Assembly (NCBI RefSeq): GCF_023159225.1
Contig: NC_063168.1
Span: 60,801,398-60,865,397 of the forward strand
From: Perognathus longimembris pacificus
Taxonomy: Eukaryota > Chordata > Mammalia > Rodentia > Heteromyidae
Reading direction: 5' to 3'
Length of the DNA stretch: 64,000 nucleotides
Each line of letters starts with the position of its first letter. Positions within the stretch are counted from its first letter, which is position 1. A model generated the notes under the pieces. The model saw nothing but the letters and a program-made list of their open reading frames with translations, had not been told where the DNA came from and did no database searches. Made by a program: the position numbers and the translations under genes. Positions 22,801 through 32,914 of this stretch are shown here, one piece after another.

Positions 22801-25800
22801 AAAACTTGTGACTTGGTCATCTTCCCCAAATCCCAGATACAATAATCTCTAATCCCACAAAAATGCCAAGTTTAATTTAATCTGTGAAATGAACATAAAG
22901 ACACAGGTTGCCCTTCCTAATCTGGGACAATTGGAGTCTTCAAGAACGTGGATAGAAAAAGTAAAGAAGCATTAGAATACACGCAAGGAGTTAGCCTCCT
23001 TCTTATACAACTTTGCTAACTAAATCCCAAGGAAAGTTCAGAATTGAACCAATGCCCTTGAATTGGCTTCATCTTTAACCCACCAGAACCCTGCTCCAGT
23101 CTTACTCTTCAGTGCTGCCTACTACAGAGCTGGACAATGAACCAGGCCTAATTTGGACTCACTCCAATCATAAACAATGATAAGGCACAGAATATGGGAG
23201 CACAGTATGATGTAGGGAACCAGCCTGATGATGAGGGGGGATATGAATCTAAAAGGTTAGGTGGCCAGCCAGGCAGAATCAACAGGAAACAAGCAGGTTT
23301 TGGAGGGGCAAGCAAGTGGAGGGCTGGCAGGGCAGAAGCTAAGCAGGCATAATTAAGCCGGGACGTAGGGGAACAGGCCTTGCTCCCACGACTGCATGCG
23401 CTGGGCAGCCGCAAAGGGAGCAGAAGGAGCACAAACAGAGCCCCAAGTGGGGCAGAGGAAGCTCTCACCATTAGCAAAAATCCTATGAAAGACTGTTGGG
23501 AACAGAGCAGCCCGTAAGCGGGAGGGAGGAAAACAGAGAAAAGTTGTGAGCGATGGAGCAGCCAAGCCCCAGACAAATGGTAACACCACGCAGACACAGC
23601 ACACGAAAATGTACACTGCACACAGATACACAGCAAATGAAAGCACTCACGGCAGACACAGCCTGGAACCTCCTCTGGTAGGATCGGGCCCCAGGGACTC
23701 TGATTGGACCTCACTTCCACCTCTTGCCCTTTCCCAAACTCCTATCGAATTCTCTATAATATTCGTCTGTTTCCCTCCAAAAAGATACCCTACCCACTCT
23801 TTCATTAATTGGCCTCTCCCTAAGAATTACCTCCAGCAAGGTCTTGTCTCTTAGTCTAGTCCATACCTCAGGATTTTGCTCTGTTCTCCACATTGCCTTC
23901 CATCTTACCCCCATGGTTCCCAAATTCCCGAGGCTCCCAAGCCCAGAACCTCTCCCTCCCCTCACCAGAGCCAATCTTGATGAGTCCGTTGTGCTGGATG
24001 AAGATGGTGTCACAGGTCAGGTTCCCATGGATGATGGGAGGGTCACAGGAGTGCAGGTAGCTGTGGGGGCACTGGGCTGTTAGAGGGGCCACTGGGAAAT
24101 TAAGGGCAGGGGGAACCCAAGGGTTAAGAGGAGCAAGGGCCAGGACTCCTGCTGGTCACCATAAAGATAATCCCCACACTGTGACTCTCTCTATTATGCC
24201 TGATGATTTCAATAGTTGGATAAGCACTTAGAGAAAACAGGTAGGAGACAGTGTTGTTGTTCGGACATTAAGAGGAACCCTTTACAAGACCCATAGGGGG
24301 CCTTGTTGTGACAGTACATGACTCAGAGAAAATGGGGAGAGGCAGAATAGACCGGCAGAGTAGTGCCCCTGCAATCTGTTTGGAGGCACTAAATCAGGAA
24401 TACACAGGAAAGAAACTAACCAGATACTACTTACCTGAGGGCAGAGAGGATTTGTGTGCACCAGCGCTTCCAAGCCTACAAGAGAATTTGGTCCAAGGGT
24501 TAGCAGTAATCTCTTCCCATAATCCTCCAATAGATGCTCCTACCCATCCCTAATCAGCCTCACAACACAGTCTCCTTAAGCCCAAAAAGAACAAACTGAA
24601 ACTTTGTCTTCCCTCCTCCATACCTTTTCATTCATAGTCTTATGATTCTTTTTGGTCTTCTTCAGAAATTGCTTCAGACTCCCAGATGACATGTATTCTG
24701 TGATGAAAATTACCTGGGAAGCAAAGCATTTACTATAAGGCTTTATGGTAGAAATTATCTCTTATCTGGTGATACAGTTCACATACAATTTTTTGCTTTC
24801 TTTTGGGGGGGGGTTTAAATTTTTTGGACAGTGTTGTAGTTTGAACACAGGGCCCTGTGCTTGCCAGGTGAGCAGGCACTCTTACTACTTACACCAGATA
24901 CCCACTAAACATGTGTGGTTTTTTTTTTTTTTTTTCAACTTTCTCTCCGGTTCTTAACATCATTTTCTTAGACTGAGTAAACAATAAAAATTCTGAAATA
25001 AGAGCCATGGGAAGAAGGAAGCAAAAGTTTACTCATTTCTTCCCCATTTGTAACTTGGCAAAAGCCACAGGTGGCAGGTGAAGCCAATTCTGAGTACTAC
25101 AGCAACGGATTTAAGTTCTGTTTCAAAACTACACAGTTTCAGGGCTAGGAGGTATGGTATGGTTCAAGTGACAGAGTGCTGAGTTCAATCCCCACTACGG
25201 AAGGAAAAAAATCATGATCGAAACTACCAAGTTTTGCTGGATGCTGGTGGTTCATTCTTGTAATTCTAGTTACCTAACAGGCTGAGATCTGAGGATCGAA
25301 GTTTGAAGCCAGTGAGACTCACCTCCAGTTAACTACCAAAAAGCTGGAAGAGGAGCTGTGGGTCAAGTGTAAAAGGCTAGTCTTGAGCACAAAAGCCCCA
25401 AATTCAAACCCTAGGACTGGCAACAACAACAACAACAATAACAACAAAAAAGAGGAGGTGGGGGGGAGGAAAAGAAAAAAACTACCCAGTTTAAGTCTCT
25501 GAATATAAAAGGAGCAATAATGTAACTAGTTTCTTCCAGTAAGTTCAGGAAATAGTAGAGAAAAATTCTTACCCTGGCCTTGTTCTCTTTAATGTCCGCC
25601 CAGTACTTGTGAAATTTAACAATGTTGAGATGTTCTAATTGAATCAGATTATCAAACACTGCACGGACTTTTTCCTGGAATAAGGGAGACAGATGGGTAA
25701 GAGTTCACAAATCACTGTAACGATCATGAAAAGCTACAAGGGATCTAACCCCCAATGTGCCCTCCTCACAGTCACTGTTCCCACATGGACTTCTCTTTAA

Positions 25801-26349
25801 CCCCAGAGTTCTAAACCCCCAGGCTGCAGCATTTCACCAACACCTACCTCCTGAAGTTTGTAGTTCTTGCGCTCAGAAAACTGTACCTCATTCCACACAA
25901 CTTCCACGCCTTCCTCTGTATCCATGGCCAGGTACGCACTGTCAATACCTGGTACATTCCGCTGATTCACCTGAGAAACAATTCAGATGGAATTAAAGTT
26001 ACCAGATGACCTCTCGGCTTAAATACTCTGTAAGACCACCTTCTCCCAGTGCCCAGCCTGCTGGTCTGCCTCTTTGGAGAGTTTAGTTCTCACCTCTTAA
26101 ATATTTATTCTCCCAACAGTGACACTACCTTCACCTTACCTCTTCTCGCCTCTTTTGCCAGCGCCCACAGGGAGACTCTTCCAAGATCTCAGACTCATCT
26201 TCACTCTCTTCTTCCTCCTCTGGGGAAGCAGCTGAGGTGGTAGAGGTCACAGGAGGTGACACTGAAGTCAGGCCAGGAGCTGAAGATGAGGATTCTACCT
26301 TTGGGTCTGAGCCACTACTGAGTACTGTCTGAGCCTCTCCCTCCGACAT
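13701..26349 (-). CDS. NRBP1: NRBP1, nuclear receptor-binding protein 1 (pseudokinase; complete 535 aa coding sequence)
   Basis: Pseudokinase adaptor reported to work in ER-Golgi trafficking and as a substrate receptor with Elongin B/C ubiquitin ligases. Coding exons, 5' to 3' on the minus strand: 26140-26349, 25848-25970, 25573-25674, 24624-24713, 24435-24475, 23966-24060, 22443-22526, 22190-22248, 21953-22051, 15236-15368, 14973-15078, 14780-14830, 14543-14678, 14302-14355, 14152-14215, 13888-13943, 13701-13805. They sum to 1608 nt = 535 aa plus stop, the human length. An acidic N-terminus (run of five Glu near residue 45) precedes the kinase-like domain at about residues 68-327. The catalytic-loop HRD is HGN (residues 200-202) and the DFG position reads IGS (218-220), so catalysis is not expected. 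The first ATG is one nt inside exon 2 (ccagcATGT, purine at -3). The C-terminus ends AVTVSS. An optional microexon is listed separately. Confidence 0.97.
15570..15905 (-). mobile_element. Old ID/7SL composite SINE (B1-dID-like)
   Basis: Antisense ID part (tatgtggtactgtgttttga) followed by a 7SL-like part (tgggattacaggcatgcagc). In sense the order is 7SL then ID. Confidence 0.6.
15931..16134 (-). mobile_element. IDL-Geo SINE in NRBP1 intron
   Basis: Antisense on the plus strand. Target duplication ctcccacttc at 15921-15930 and 16135-16144. Confidence 0.93.
16290..16505 (-). mobile_element. 7SL-Geo composite SINE, diverged
   Basis: gccagtactggggcttgaac head, then a diverged 7SL part ending gagcatgagccaccagtaca. 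Confidence 0.75.
16752..16967 (-). mobile_element. IDL-Geo SINE, older subfamily
   Basis: Has a G-run near its head. Target duplication tacatatct at 16743-16751 and 16968-16976. Confidence 0.9.
17111..17313 (+). mobile_element. IDL-Geo SINE
   Basis: Sense copy with target duplication acaaattatttttgt at 17096-17110 and 17314-17328. Confidence 0.93.
17405..17605 (+). mobile_element. 7SL-Geo composite SINE
   Basis: gctgggcactgatgtctcat left monomer; the Geo part is partly deleted. Confidence 0.8.
17945..18037 (+). mobile_element. ID-type SINE monomer, diverged
   Basis: ggcagcatgtatacctgcca and cttgaattcaaaccctagta match an ID-like body. It abuts the L1. Confidence 0.55.
18876..19141 (-). mobile_element. 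L1 3'-end insertion nested in the L1
   Basis: Antisense copy of an L1 3' UTR (plus strand reads gatgtacagagaggttacag), with poly(T) at the left. Target duplication agaaggaacatt at 18864-18875 and 19142-19153. Two poly(A) tracts are separated by a short unique stretch. Confidence 0.88.
19350..19567 (+). mobile_element. IDL-Geo SINE nested in the L1
   Basis: Target duplication agaaatccacatagga at 19334-19349 and 19568-19583; long poly(A). Confidence 0.95.
19770..19807 (+). repeat. (A)n(TA)n tract in the L1
   Basis: Poly(A) followed by about eleven AT units, probably expanded from an A-rich L1 stretch. Confidence 0.9.
22527..23465 (-). other. NRBP1 intron, no clear repeat
   Basis: About 940 bp without IDL-Geo or 7SL-Geo copies, next to the microexon; it contains one (AAAG)n stretch near 22710. 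The low repeat load stands out against the rest of the gene. Confidence 0.5.
23469..23492 (-). CDS. NRBP1: NRBP1 optional 24-nt microexon (8 residues, VFHRIFAN)
   Basis: On the minus strand, ttcccaacag is followed by 24 nt and then gtgagag, a good acceptor and donor. Inserted between the exons 23966-24060 and 22443-22526 it keeps phase (1 to 1) and adds VFHRIFAN right after IGS, giving 543 aa. As I recall, the paralogue NRBP2 has nearly the same stretch (VWHRIFSN) at this point, and a longer NRBP1 isoform exists. This makes chance unlikely. The surrounding 190-codon open frame (23720-23148) has no other support. Confidence 0.8.
23966..24060 (-). CDS. NRBP1: NRBP1 exon with degenerate catalytic loop (HGN) and DFG position (IGS)
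   Basis: Encodes [20 protein letters not shown] and then [11 protein letters not shown]. The Asp of HRD is Asn and the Asp-Phe of DFG is lost; both are known features of the NRBP family. The exon starts inside a Ser codon and ends with the first base of Val. Confidence 0.95.
24805..24930 (-). mobile_element. ID-like SINE fragment
   Basis: ttgaacacagggccctgtgc and ccaggtgagcaggcactctt resemble the complement of an ID monomer; a poly(T) tract follows. Confidence 0.5.
25139..25210 (+). mobile_element. ID-type SINE monomer fragment
   Basis: cagggctaggaggtatggta ... gagttcaatccccactacgg with A-rich tail. Confidence 0.55.
25235..25440 (+). mobile_element. 7SL-Geo composite SINE
   Basis: Left monomer gctggatgctggtggttcat, Geo part with deletions, (CAA)n tail. 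Confidence 0.85.
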
Positions 26350-26545
26350 GCTGGAATGAACACTCAAGCCTGTATTGGTTGGGCAAGGACAAAGAAGGCA
26401 GAGGAGGTCAAGATAAATCTACAAAGATGTAATCCTAGCCTCATCTGGAGACCCAAAGGAAGTAAAACACATACCTCCCTTGTTTCCCTTAACTCCAAAA
26501 TCAGAACTAATTGCTATCTAAATACTGAAAATTACTCTTTTGTTT

Positions 26546-26718
26546 GTTTGCCAGTCCTGGGGCTTGGACTCAGGGCCTGAGCACTATCCCTGGCTTCTTT
26601 TTGCTCAAGGCTAGCTCAGCCACTTGAGCCACAGCGCCACTTCTGGCCATTTTCTACATATGTGATGCTGAGGAATCGAACCCAGGGCTTCATGTATGTG
26701 AGGCCATATTACCAGCCC
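26546..26718 (-). mobile_element. IDL-Geo SINE in NRBP1 intron 1
   Basis: Antisense with internal deletions. Near-perfect flanks tgaaaattactctt (26526-26539) and tgaaaattaactactctt after the element. Confidence 0.88.
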
Positions 26719-27955
26719 TGAAAATTAACTACTCTTGTAACTCTGAAGAAAGAGAGCTACTTTAGCTGAAGATGACTACCCCAGAGTGGCAAAGACGAAT
26801 TTTAAAGCAGTATAACCCTCTTTAAGGAGGTTATCGGTAAGGTTCAATGATAAGGTTTTATAAGTAAGGTTCAAATGAAAAGCACAACTGGATGTCCCAT
26901 TCCCTCTTAGCAATTCACCCAATAAGTTTCCATTTTGAATCCTCCTTGTGCCCCTATTACACTCTGCTCAAAAACTATGCCAAATAGGCACTATTAATTC
27001 CAGGCTCCAAATTGTTACCCTGAGCCAGCTCTAAGGCTACCACCCTCAGCCAACTTAGCCAGCGAACCCCTAAGCTGATTTAGCCTAGCAGAACTAACCT
27101 TGGCACTATTATCCTTTCTGTAAGAGAATGAGCTTGCTAACCCATGGAGAGGTCACCCTTGACACAGGTGACTGGTGGTGATGACTTCACCCTTCCTATG
27201 ATGTGTGGCAAGTAGGTACTGGTTAACACTTTTCATTTAATCAGTAATATTTAATAAGCACTTATTATAGATCACACACTGGTCAAATGACTGAGACAGA
27301 AGAGTGAATAAATTAACTTCCCAGTTTTCATTTCATTCACACTACTCAAAGGCTTTTCAGTTTCCATTTTCTGGGGAAATACATCTGACATACGCATTCC
27401 TTTCAATTACAAATAACTCAATACTTATTTCTACAAGAGTATGGCTTCTTGAGGAAAAAGCTAAATATCATCAACTGGTGCTACAGAGTGTCACAGGACA
27501 ACCAATGAATGTTATTCCATACAGCTAAAAACAATGGCTGTGAAGAAACTAAAACTTATGTGTGGTGGGCTCAAAGGAGTGGTGTCAAATAAAAAGGGGA
27601 TATCCTGGGGAATAAATTTTCTTTTCTAAATTCAGGGTGCCAGGCGCCTCCAATCCACACTAATCTTTCAGAACTTCTAATGTCCTCCTCTACCTATACT
27701 GTCTAACCTCAAGCTATACTATTTAACCTAAGTCAGAAGATTTTTATGACATTTAGGAATTCCAGAAAGTGTCAAAGCACAAAAAAAAAAAAAAAAAACC
27801 CACCCACTATGTCTCTGCCTATTTAGAGAGATTCCCCTAAGCCATCCAGGAAGGTTACTGCAGTATGTGAATGTTTCAGTAACCTACTAGAAAAGTTTAG
27901 AGATTAATTTCTGATCATCTTCCCTTGAGAAGTAGCTAAGAAAATAGTTACGTTG
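26719..27955 (-). other. NRBP1 intron 1, no recognised element
   Basis: About 1.2 kb of mostly unique-looking sequence with one poly(A) tract at 27781-27798. Confidence 0.5.
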
Positions 27956-27956
27956 G

Positions 27957-28060
27957 AGCCAGGCACCAGTAGTTCTGCGCCTATAATCCTAGCTACTCAG
28001 GAAGCTGAGATTTGAGAATTGCTATTCCAAGACAGCACCCCAGCCCTGGGCTCACGCCAC
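27957..28060 (+). mobile_element. 7SL-type SINE fragment
   Basis: gccaggcaccagtagttctg and tagctactcaggaagctgag; the Geo half is nearly absent. Confidence 0.7.
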
Positions 28061-28479
28061 AGTACCAGTGTGCACATGCACACACACCCATATACACTCA
28101 CATACACGTTAAGTCTGTACAAGTGGCTTCCCAGATCAGCTATATTCACTAAATACATCCAAAACCTGAAGTAAAATTCCCGGCAAGACTACAATTTTAA
28201 AAAATGGTGGAATTTTTGACACAGAAAAGGCAATAGCTAAGGAGCTCTAAAGAAACTTCTGGACTAAAAACACCACGGTGGGGCACCCCAGCAGAAGCCA
28301 AATCTTCATCCATCACGCCGACGCCCAGGAATGTGCTTCTCCTCCTCCCTCCCCAGTCCAGTCCTACTAGGCAAAAGGAGAGAAGTGCCCAAGGGATTCT
28401 GGAAGACGAAGACCCCTGCCACACCTGGGGGGGGGGGAGGGTTCTGCCTTAGAGGTACCCAGGGGATAGCAGCGACCCC

Positions 28480-29660
28480 GCACAGGAAAAGACCGTGTCT
28501 GCCCAGAAGGGCCGTCCCATCCCCTCGCCGCCCCCGGCCACCCTGGGGCGCCGCGCTCCCCGCGGAGCGGCGTAAGTCGTCCTGCAAAGTTGTCCCCGGG
28601 AACTGTCATAACCAAGACAGCAGCCCGTCCTCACCCTGAGTCAACCCGGAAGGCCTCCGAGTGTCCAAGAAGAAAGCTCGGGTTGAGGAGGAGGCCCTGA
28701 TACTCTCACACTCCAACAGGTCGCGCAGCCGCGGTGTGAAGGCCAGCGGCCGCAGGCGCCAGGGCCCCTCCGGGCGGGCGAGCGGGCGGGCGGGCGCGCG
28801 CGCCCGGGCCACCTCATCAAAGGCCGGCCCCACGGCGCAGCCAGGCCGCATGCCACGCCCCCGCGCCGCCGGCGCCCCGCCCCGCGAGCAGGCCCGGCCG
28901 GGTCGCCGCGCTTCCTTCCGCAGGCCATCAGGCCGCTGCCACCGCCGCCCCGCCCCCGGCCGCCCGCCCCGCCTCTCGCGGCCGGAGTTCCAAGCGAACG
29001 CCTGGGCCTCCCGACCCGCGCCCGCAGAATTCCGGGCGGCCGCCGCCACGCCGGAGAAACCAGACGAGCGGGTCAGCGGTCAGGGCTGTGGCGGCTCCTC
29101 GGCTGCGACAGGTCGGGCCGATCGGGCCTGGCTGCCGAGTGAGCTGCGCCGCCGGCAGCACCCTCCGGCCGGCTCCCGCTGTCCCAGGGCTCGGGCGCGG
29201 GCCTGCCATCGTCTCGCGAGCCCTTGCCTCTGGGACTCGTTCCCCAAGGGCTCACCTCCCGGCTCCGCGCCCGCAGCCTGCGCTTCAGCTCCAGCTCGGG
29301 TTCCGGGACCTCGGAGCACAGCGAGTCCCTTACAGCTGCGCTCCACAGCGCAACCGAACTGCGGGCCCCGCCCTCGCGGCGTCCGGACCAACAGATGGGC
29401 GGTGCCGCCGCGCCGCCAGGTTGCCATTGGACGGGGCGGCGAGGGGCGGTGCCCGCAGACGGGCGCTCGCAGGGCGGTGCTCGGCCGCGTCTCCTCCCCG
29501 TGCGCCGCGGGGGCCCGACACCTCGCCGAGGGCTGGGTCGTGTGGGTCTCCACCGGGGCTCGTCTCTGTCCAGCGGTCTTCCCAGTCCAGGTGCCCCCCC
29601 AGGGCTGCTGCTGGACGAAGGGAAAGACTTCTCCCTCTTCTCGGAGGCGCCATGACAGTC
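28480..29660 (-). promoter_or_regulatory. NRBP1: NRBP1 CpG-island promoter with CCAAT and GC boxes
   Basis: CpG-dense block. CCATTGG at 29424-29430 is a CCAAT box on the minus strand, flanked by GC boxes GGGGCGG (29433-29439) and GGGGCGG (29443-29449). It lies about 80 nt upstream of the proposed first exon. No TATA box was found. Long open frames on both strands here reflect the GC content. Confidence 0.7.
29256..29345 (-). other. NRBP1: NRBP1 probable noncoding first exon (5' UTR)
   Basis: On the minus strand a GC-rich stretch ends in GCCGGGAG and is followed by the strong donor GTGAGC (29255-29250). Upstream lie an inverted CCAAT box and GC boxes. The 5' boundary is a guess. A second possible donor (CAGG/GTGAGG near 28634) could mark an alternative first exon. 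Intron 1 would run 29255-26351. Confidence 0.55.
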
Positions 29661-29760
29661 CTAACCGCATGAAAAGACAAAAGGAGCGCCAGACACAGCC
29701 TCTAACCCGAGGAGAGAGCCCATCACCTTTACCCAGTGGGGGACGAGACTGAGCTGGGCA

Positions 29761-30107
29761 CTCATTCTTCAGGAAACCTTAAAAAAAGAAAAGAAAAGAA
29801 AAAGGAAAACACACGACACCGAAAATAGCTAACTATTCGCTAAAACTTTACAAAAGGTTTTCACAGATGTTATCTGATGTGACCCTCGGGAGAACCAACT
29901 CCTCCCAACGATCGCTGAAATTGTTAGTTAACAAATGCAAAAAAAAAAAAAAAATCGCCTCGGAAATATTACGCTATTGACCGAAGCTAAGCTGATGAGA
30001 GCCAGCTCTAGGATCCTACATAGTATCAAAGCCTTCCTTTAAACAGATGTTGGGAAATAATTCAGATTGGTTGCGAAGAAGTGGAAATAAAAGATGGTAT
30101 CGAAGGT
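29761..30107. other. Intergenic, nothing recognised
   Basis: A-rich sequence following the NRBP1 CpG island. Confidence 0.5.
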
Positions 30108-30350
30108 GGCCGTGCACCCGCGGCTCAGGCTTGTAATCCTGACTGTGCAAGAGGCTGAGACCTGAGCATTGCGGGGCAGACAGCCCACGAGATTACCATC
30201 TCCAGTTAGCGCGCACACGCACGCACACACGCACACACACGCGCGCACACACGCGCACACACACACACATACACAGTCTAAGTGGAGCTCTGGCTCCAGT
30301 CGTGGAACACAGGGACAGCTCCCAAGCCCTAAATTCAAGCCAGAGGCCGA
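30108..30350 (+). mobile_element. 7SL-Geo composite SINE with internal (CA)n expansion
   Basis: Left monomer ggctcaggcttgtaatcctg; the linker between monomers carries a CA/CG-rich microsatellite (30210-30272); a diverged Geo part follows. Confidence 0.75.
30210..30272 (+). repeat. (CA)n/(CG)n microsatellite inside a SINE
   Basis: Imperfect gcacac units at the inter-monomer linker. Confidence 0.9.
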
Positions 30351-30807
30351 CGCATGCTCACGCGCACGCACGCAAAGACGGTAGATTGTGGGTGAATCAT
30401 TGAGCTGTGGAAACTAAAGGCGAGACGGGTTGGTGGAAATTCATTGCCATTAGACATATATTATGGACGAAAAAGGATCACTCAGTCAACTGAACTTGGG
30501 AGTCATAATCGCCCAATTTCACTGCTCTTAAAGGGAGAAATCTGTAAATCTGAGATGAAGAAACCTTACGGAAACTCATTTTCTCATTTCTTCACCTTAC
30601 ATCATTTATTTTAAAAACGAATCTCATTTTTTTTTTTTTTTAGTCTGAGGCACGAGTTCTCTTTCAACTAGTTCCTTTCAAATACTTACAGGGAACCCTT
30701 CAGCAGCCTGGAGCTCTCTTATTTTCAAACTTTCACTCTTAACTTGATCAGATTCTGCATAAAATTTTACCATCTCATGTATTTGATTTTCCCCTCTTAA
30801 AACACCT
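30351..30807. other. Intergenic, nothing recognised
   Basis: About 450 bp of AT-rich sequence between SINEs. Confidence 0.5.
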
Positions 30808-31008
30808 GGGCTGGGAATGTGGCTCAGTGGTAGGGTGCTTGCCTAGCATGCATGAAGCCCTGGGTTCAATTCCTCTGTACCACATAAACAGAAAAGGCCA
30901 GAAGTAGCACTCTGGCTCAAGTGGTAGAGTGTTAGCATTGAGCAAAAAAAACAGCTCAAAGACAGTGCCCGGGGCCCTGAGTTCAAGCCCCAGGGCTGGC
31001 ACCACCAC
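30808..31008 (+). mobile_element. IDL-Geo SINE, older subfamily
   Basis: gggctgggaatgtggctcag head, cctagcatgcatgaagccct, Geo tail with (CCA)n. Confidence 0.9.
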
Positions 31009-31032
31009 CACTACCACAACAACAAAACAGTA

Positions 31033-31159
31033 GGCTGGGTGCTAGTGGCTCATGCCTGTAATCTAAGCTACGTATTACAGCTACTCAAGAGTCTGAGATC
31101 TGAGGATAGAGTTCTGCCGTCAGCCCAGACAATAATGTCCATGAGAATCTTATCTCTGA

Positions 31160-31193
<34 letters not shown>

Positions 31194-31280
31194 TGAAAGT
31201 GAATCGGTGGCTAAAGTGGCAGAGTGCCAGCCTTACATGAAAAAGCTAAGGGACAGTGCATATAAGCTCTGTGCTCAATA
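31033..31280 (+). mobile_element. 7SL-Geo composite SINE with internal (AC)n
   Basis: Left monomer gctgggtgctagtggctcat; (AC)15 at the linker (31161-31191); Geo part follows. Confidence 0.85.
31161..31191 (+). repeat. (AC)n microsatellite inside a SINE
   Basis: Sits at the same inter-monomer position as the tract at 30210. Confidence 0.95.
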
Positions 31281-31283
31281 ACA

Positions 31284-31321
<38 letters not shown>
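31281..31321 (+). repeat. (AC)n microsatellite at a SINE tail
   Basis: Directly follows the Geo 3' end. Confidence 0.95.
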
Positions 31322-31322
<1 letters not shown>

Positions 31323-31392
31323 CCAGGCATGGTAATACCTATAAGTTCAGCAATCTAGAGACTGAGTCAAGAGGATGAAAAGTTTGAAGCCA

Positions 31393-31590
31393 GGGTCTGG
31401 GAAGGTGGCTAGTGGTAGAGTGCATTGCATGCACAAAGCCCTGGGTTCCAGTCCTCAGTACCACATAAACAGAAAAGGCTGAAAGTGGCTCTGTAGATCA
31501 AGAGGTAGAGTACTAGACTTGAGGAAAAAGAAGCCAGGGGCAGTGCTCAGGCTGAGTCCAAGCCCCGGGACTGGCAAAAAAAAAAAAAAT
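31393..31590 (+). mobile_element. IDL-Geo SINE, diverged
   Basis: gtctgggaaggtggctagtg head, Geo tail gggactggc and poly(A). Confidence 0.88.
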
Positions 31591-31717
31591 CTGAAAGATA
31601 ACATAATGATGTCATATGTCATTCATTATACATTGTTCAAACCCAATTTGACTGACCTCAAAGGGGCTTTGGGTAATTATGTCAGTTGGGTTCATCAATT
31701 TGAAAAAAATGTACCCT

Positions 31718-32399
31718 TGTTACAGGGTTCGAAGGAGGAGATTCCATATCCTTCCAAGAGTCCACCACTCAGAGATAATCTCAAGCAAAAAGATGGATTT
31801 ATTGGGGAAGCAAAAAGTGAACTGACCAGCCAGGGACGCAGCACAGACTCGGGAGCTGAAACTGCAACCATAAAAAGTGGGCTGAGGGCTGGGGATATGG
31901 CCTAGTGGCAAGAGTGCCTGCCTCGGATACACGAGGCCCTAGGTTCGATTCCCCAGCACCACATATACAGAAAACGGCCAGAAGCGGCGCTGTGGCTCAA
32001 GTGGCAGAGTGCTAGCCTTGAGCGGGAAGAAGCCAGGGACAGTGCTCAGGCCCTGAGTCCAAGGCCCAGGACTGGCAAAAAAAAAAAAAAAAAAAAAGTG
32101 GGCTGACCGGCCAGGGACACAGTGCAGACTCAGGTGCTGACAGGCCAGGGACACGGTGGACACTCGAGAGCTAACACTGTGACGACTAACAGTCCTCAAA
32201 CTGGAGTTTATAAAGGTAAAAGCCTAGCACAGATGTAGGAAGTTGACGTAGGGGGTAGAGCAAGCAACAAACAAGCCATTTACAGAAACAGAATTTTGGG
32301 GTCAGGTTGACCTAATAAGATGAGGTCAGCTCCACTCCCCCCAACATTTCCTACCATGTTTCCCTAGTCAAGATGGAGTCAGCTCTATTTCCTACAACA
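31718..32399 (-). mobile_element. Solo LTR of an endogenous retrovirus (ERV1-like), split by an IDL-Geo SINE
   Basis: Read on the minus strand the element begins TGTTGTAGG and ends CCTGTAACA, with TGTT...AACA ends. The flanks are CCCT (31714-31717 and 32400-32403), a 4-bp target duplication as in class-I elements. Inside are a TATA-like tttataaac motif and an AATAAA signal (ccccaataaatcc), so U3 and R can be placed. A tandem of about 40-bp units (ggccagggacac...) lies in the U5/R half. Without the SINE (31886-32092) and its duplication the LTR is about 460 bp. No gag, pol or env sequence adjoins it. Confidence 0.85.
31886..32092 (+). mobile_element. IDL-Geo SINE nested in the solo LTR
   Basis: Target duplication aaaaagtgggctga at 31872-31885 and 32093-32106. 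Confidence 0.95.
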
Positions 32400-32462
32400 C
32401 CCTCTTGTGAGGAATGCTAATAATGGGAGAGGCTATACAAATGTAAGAGGATGCTTTAAAAC

Positions 32463-32486
32463 GGGGGGGGGGGGGGCAGGGGGGGT
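32463..32486 (+). repeat. Poly(G) tract
   Basis: Run of 15 or so G, cag, then another G run; assembly errors are common in such tracts. Confidence 0.8.
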
Positions 32487-32700
32487 GAGCACTCCTGATT
32501 CAAGCCTTAGCGGCTGATATTTGAGGATCATGGTTTAAAGCCAGCCCAGGCAGAAAAGTCCACGTGATTCTTAACTCCAACTAACCAGCAAAAAGCCAGG
32601 GGTAGAAGTATGGTTCCAATGGTAGAGTGCCAACCTCGAGTGAAAAAGCCAAGCAAGATCATGAGGCCCTGAACTCAAGCCCAGTACTAGTACCAAAAAC
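32487..32700 (+). mobile_element. 7SL-Geo composite SINE
   Basis: Starts inside the left monomer (tgagcactcctgattcaagc); Geo part ends ctcaagcccagtacta. Confidence 0.8.
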
Positions 32701-32706
32701 AAAAAC

Positions 32707-32914
32707 AGGGCTGGGGATATGGCCTAGTGGCAAGAGTGCTTGCCTTGTATACATGAGGCCCTGGGTTCGATTCCCCAGCACCACATATACAGAAAATGGC
32801 CAGAAGTGGCGCTGTGGCTCAAGTGGCAGAATGCTAGCCTTGAGCAAAAAGAAGCCAGGGACAGTGCTCAGGCCCTGAGTCCAAGGCCCAGGACTGGCCA
32901 AAAAAAAAAAAAAA
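32707..32914 (+). mobile_element. IDL-Geo SINE
   Basis: Well-preserved sense copy with poly(A). Confidence 0.94.

Noticed and set aside
23148..23720. 190-codon open frame on the minus strand in an NRBP1 intron
   Set aside because: No recognisable domain. Only the 24-nt microexon inside it has splice-site and protein support.
28661..29752. 363-codon open frame on the plus strand over the NRBP1 CpG island (and 190-odd-codon frames on both strands)
   Set aside because: Arg/Pro/Ala-rich translation typical of GC-rich promoter DNA, where stop codons are rare. No motif, and similar frames occur on both strands.
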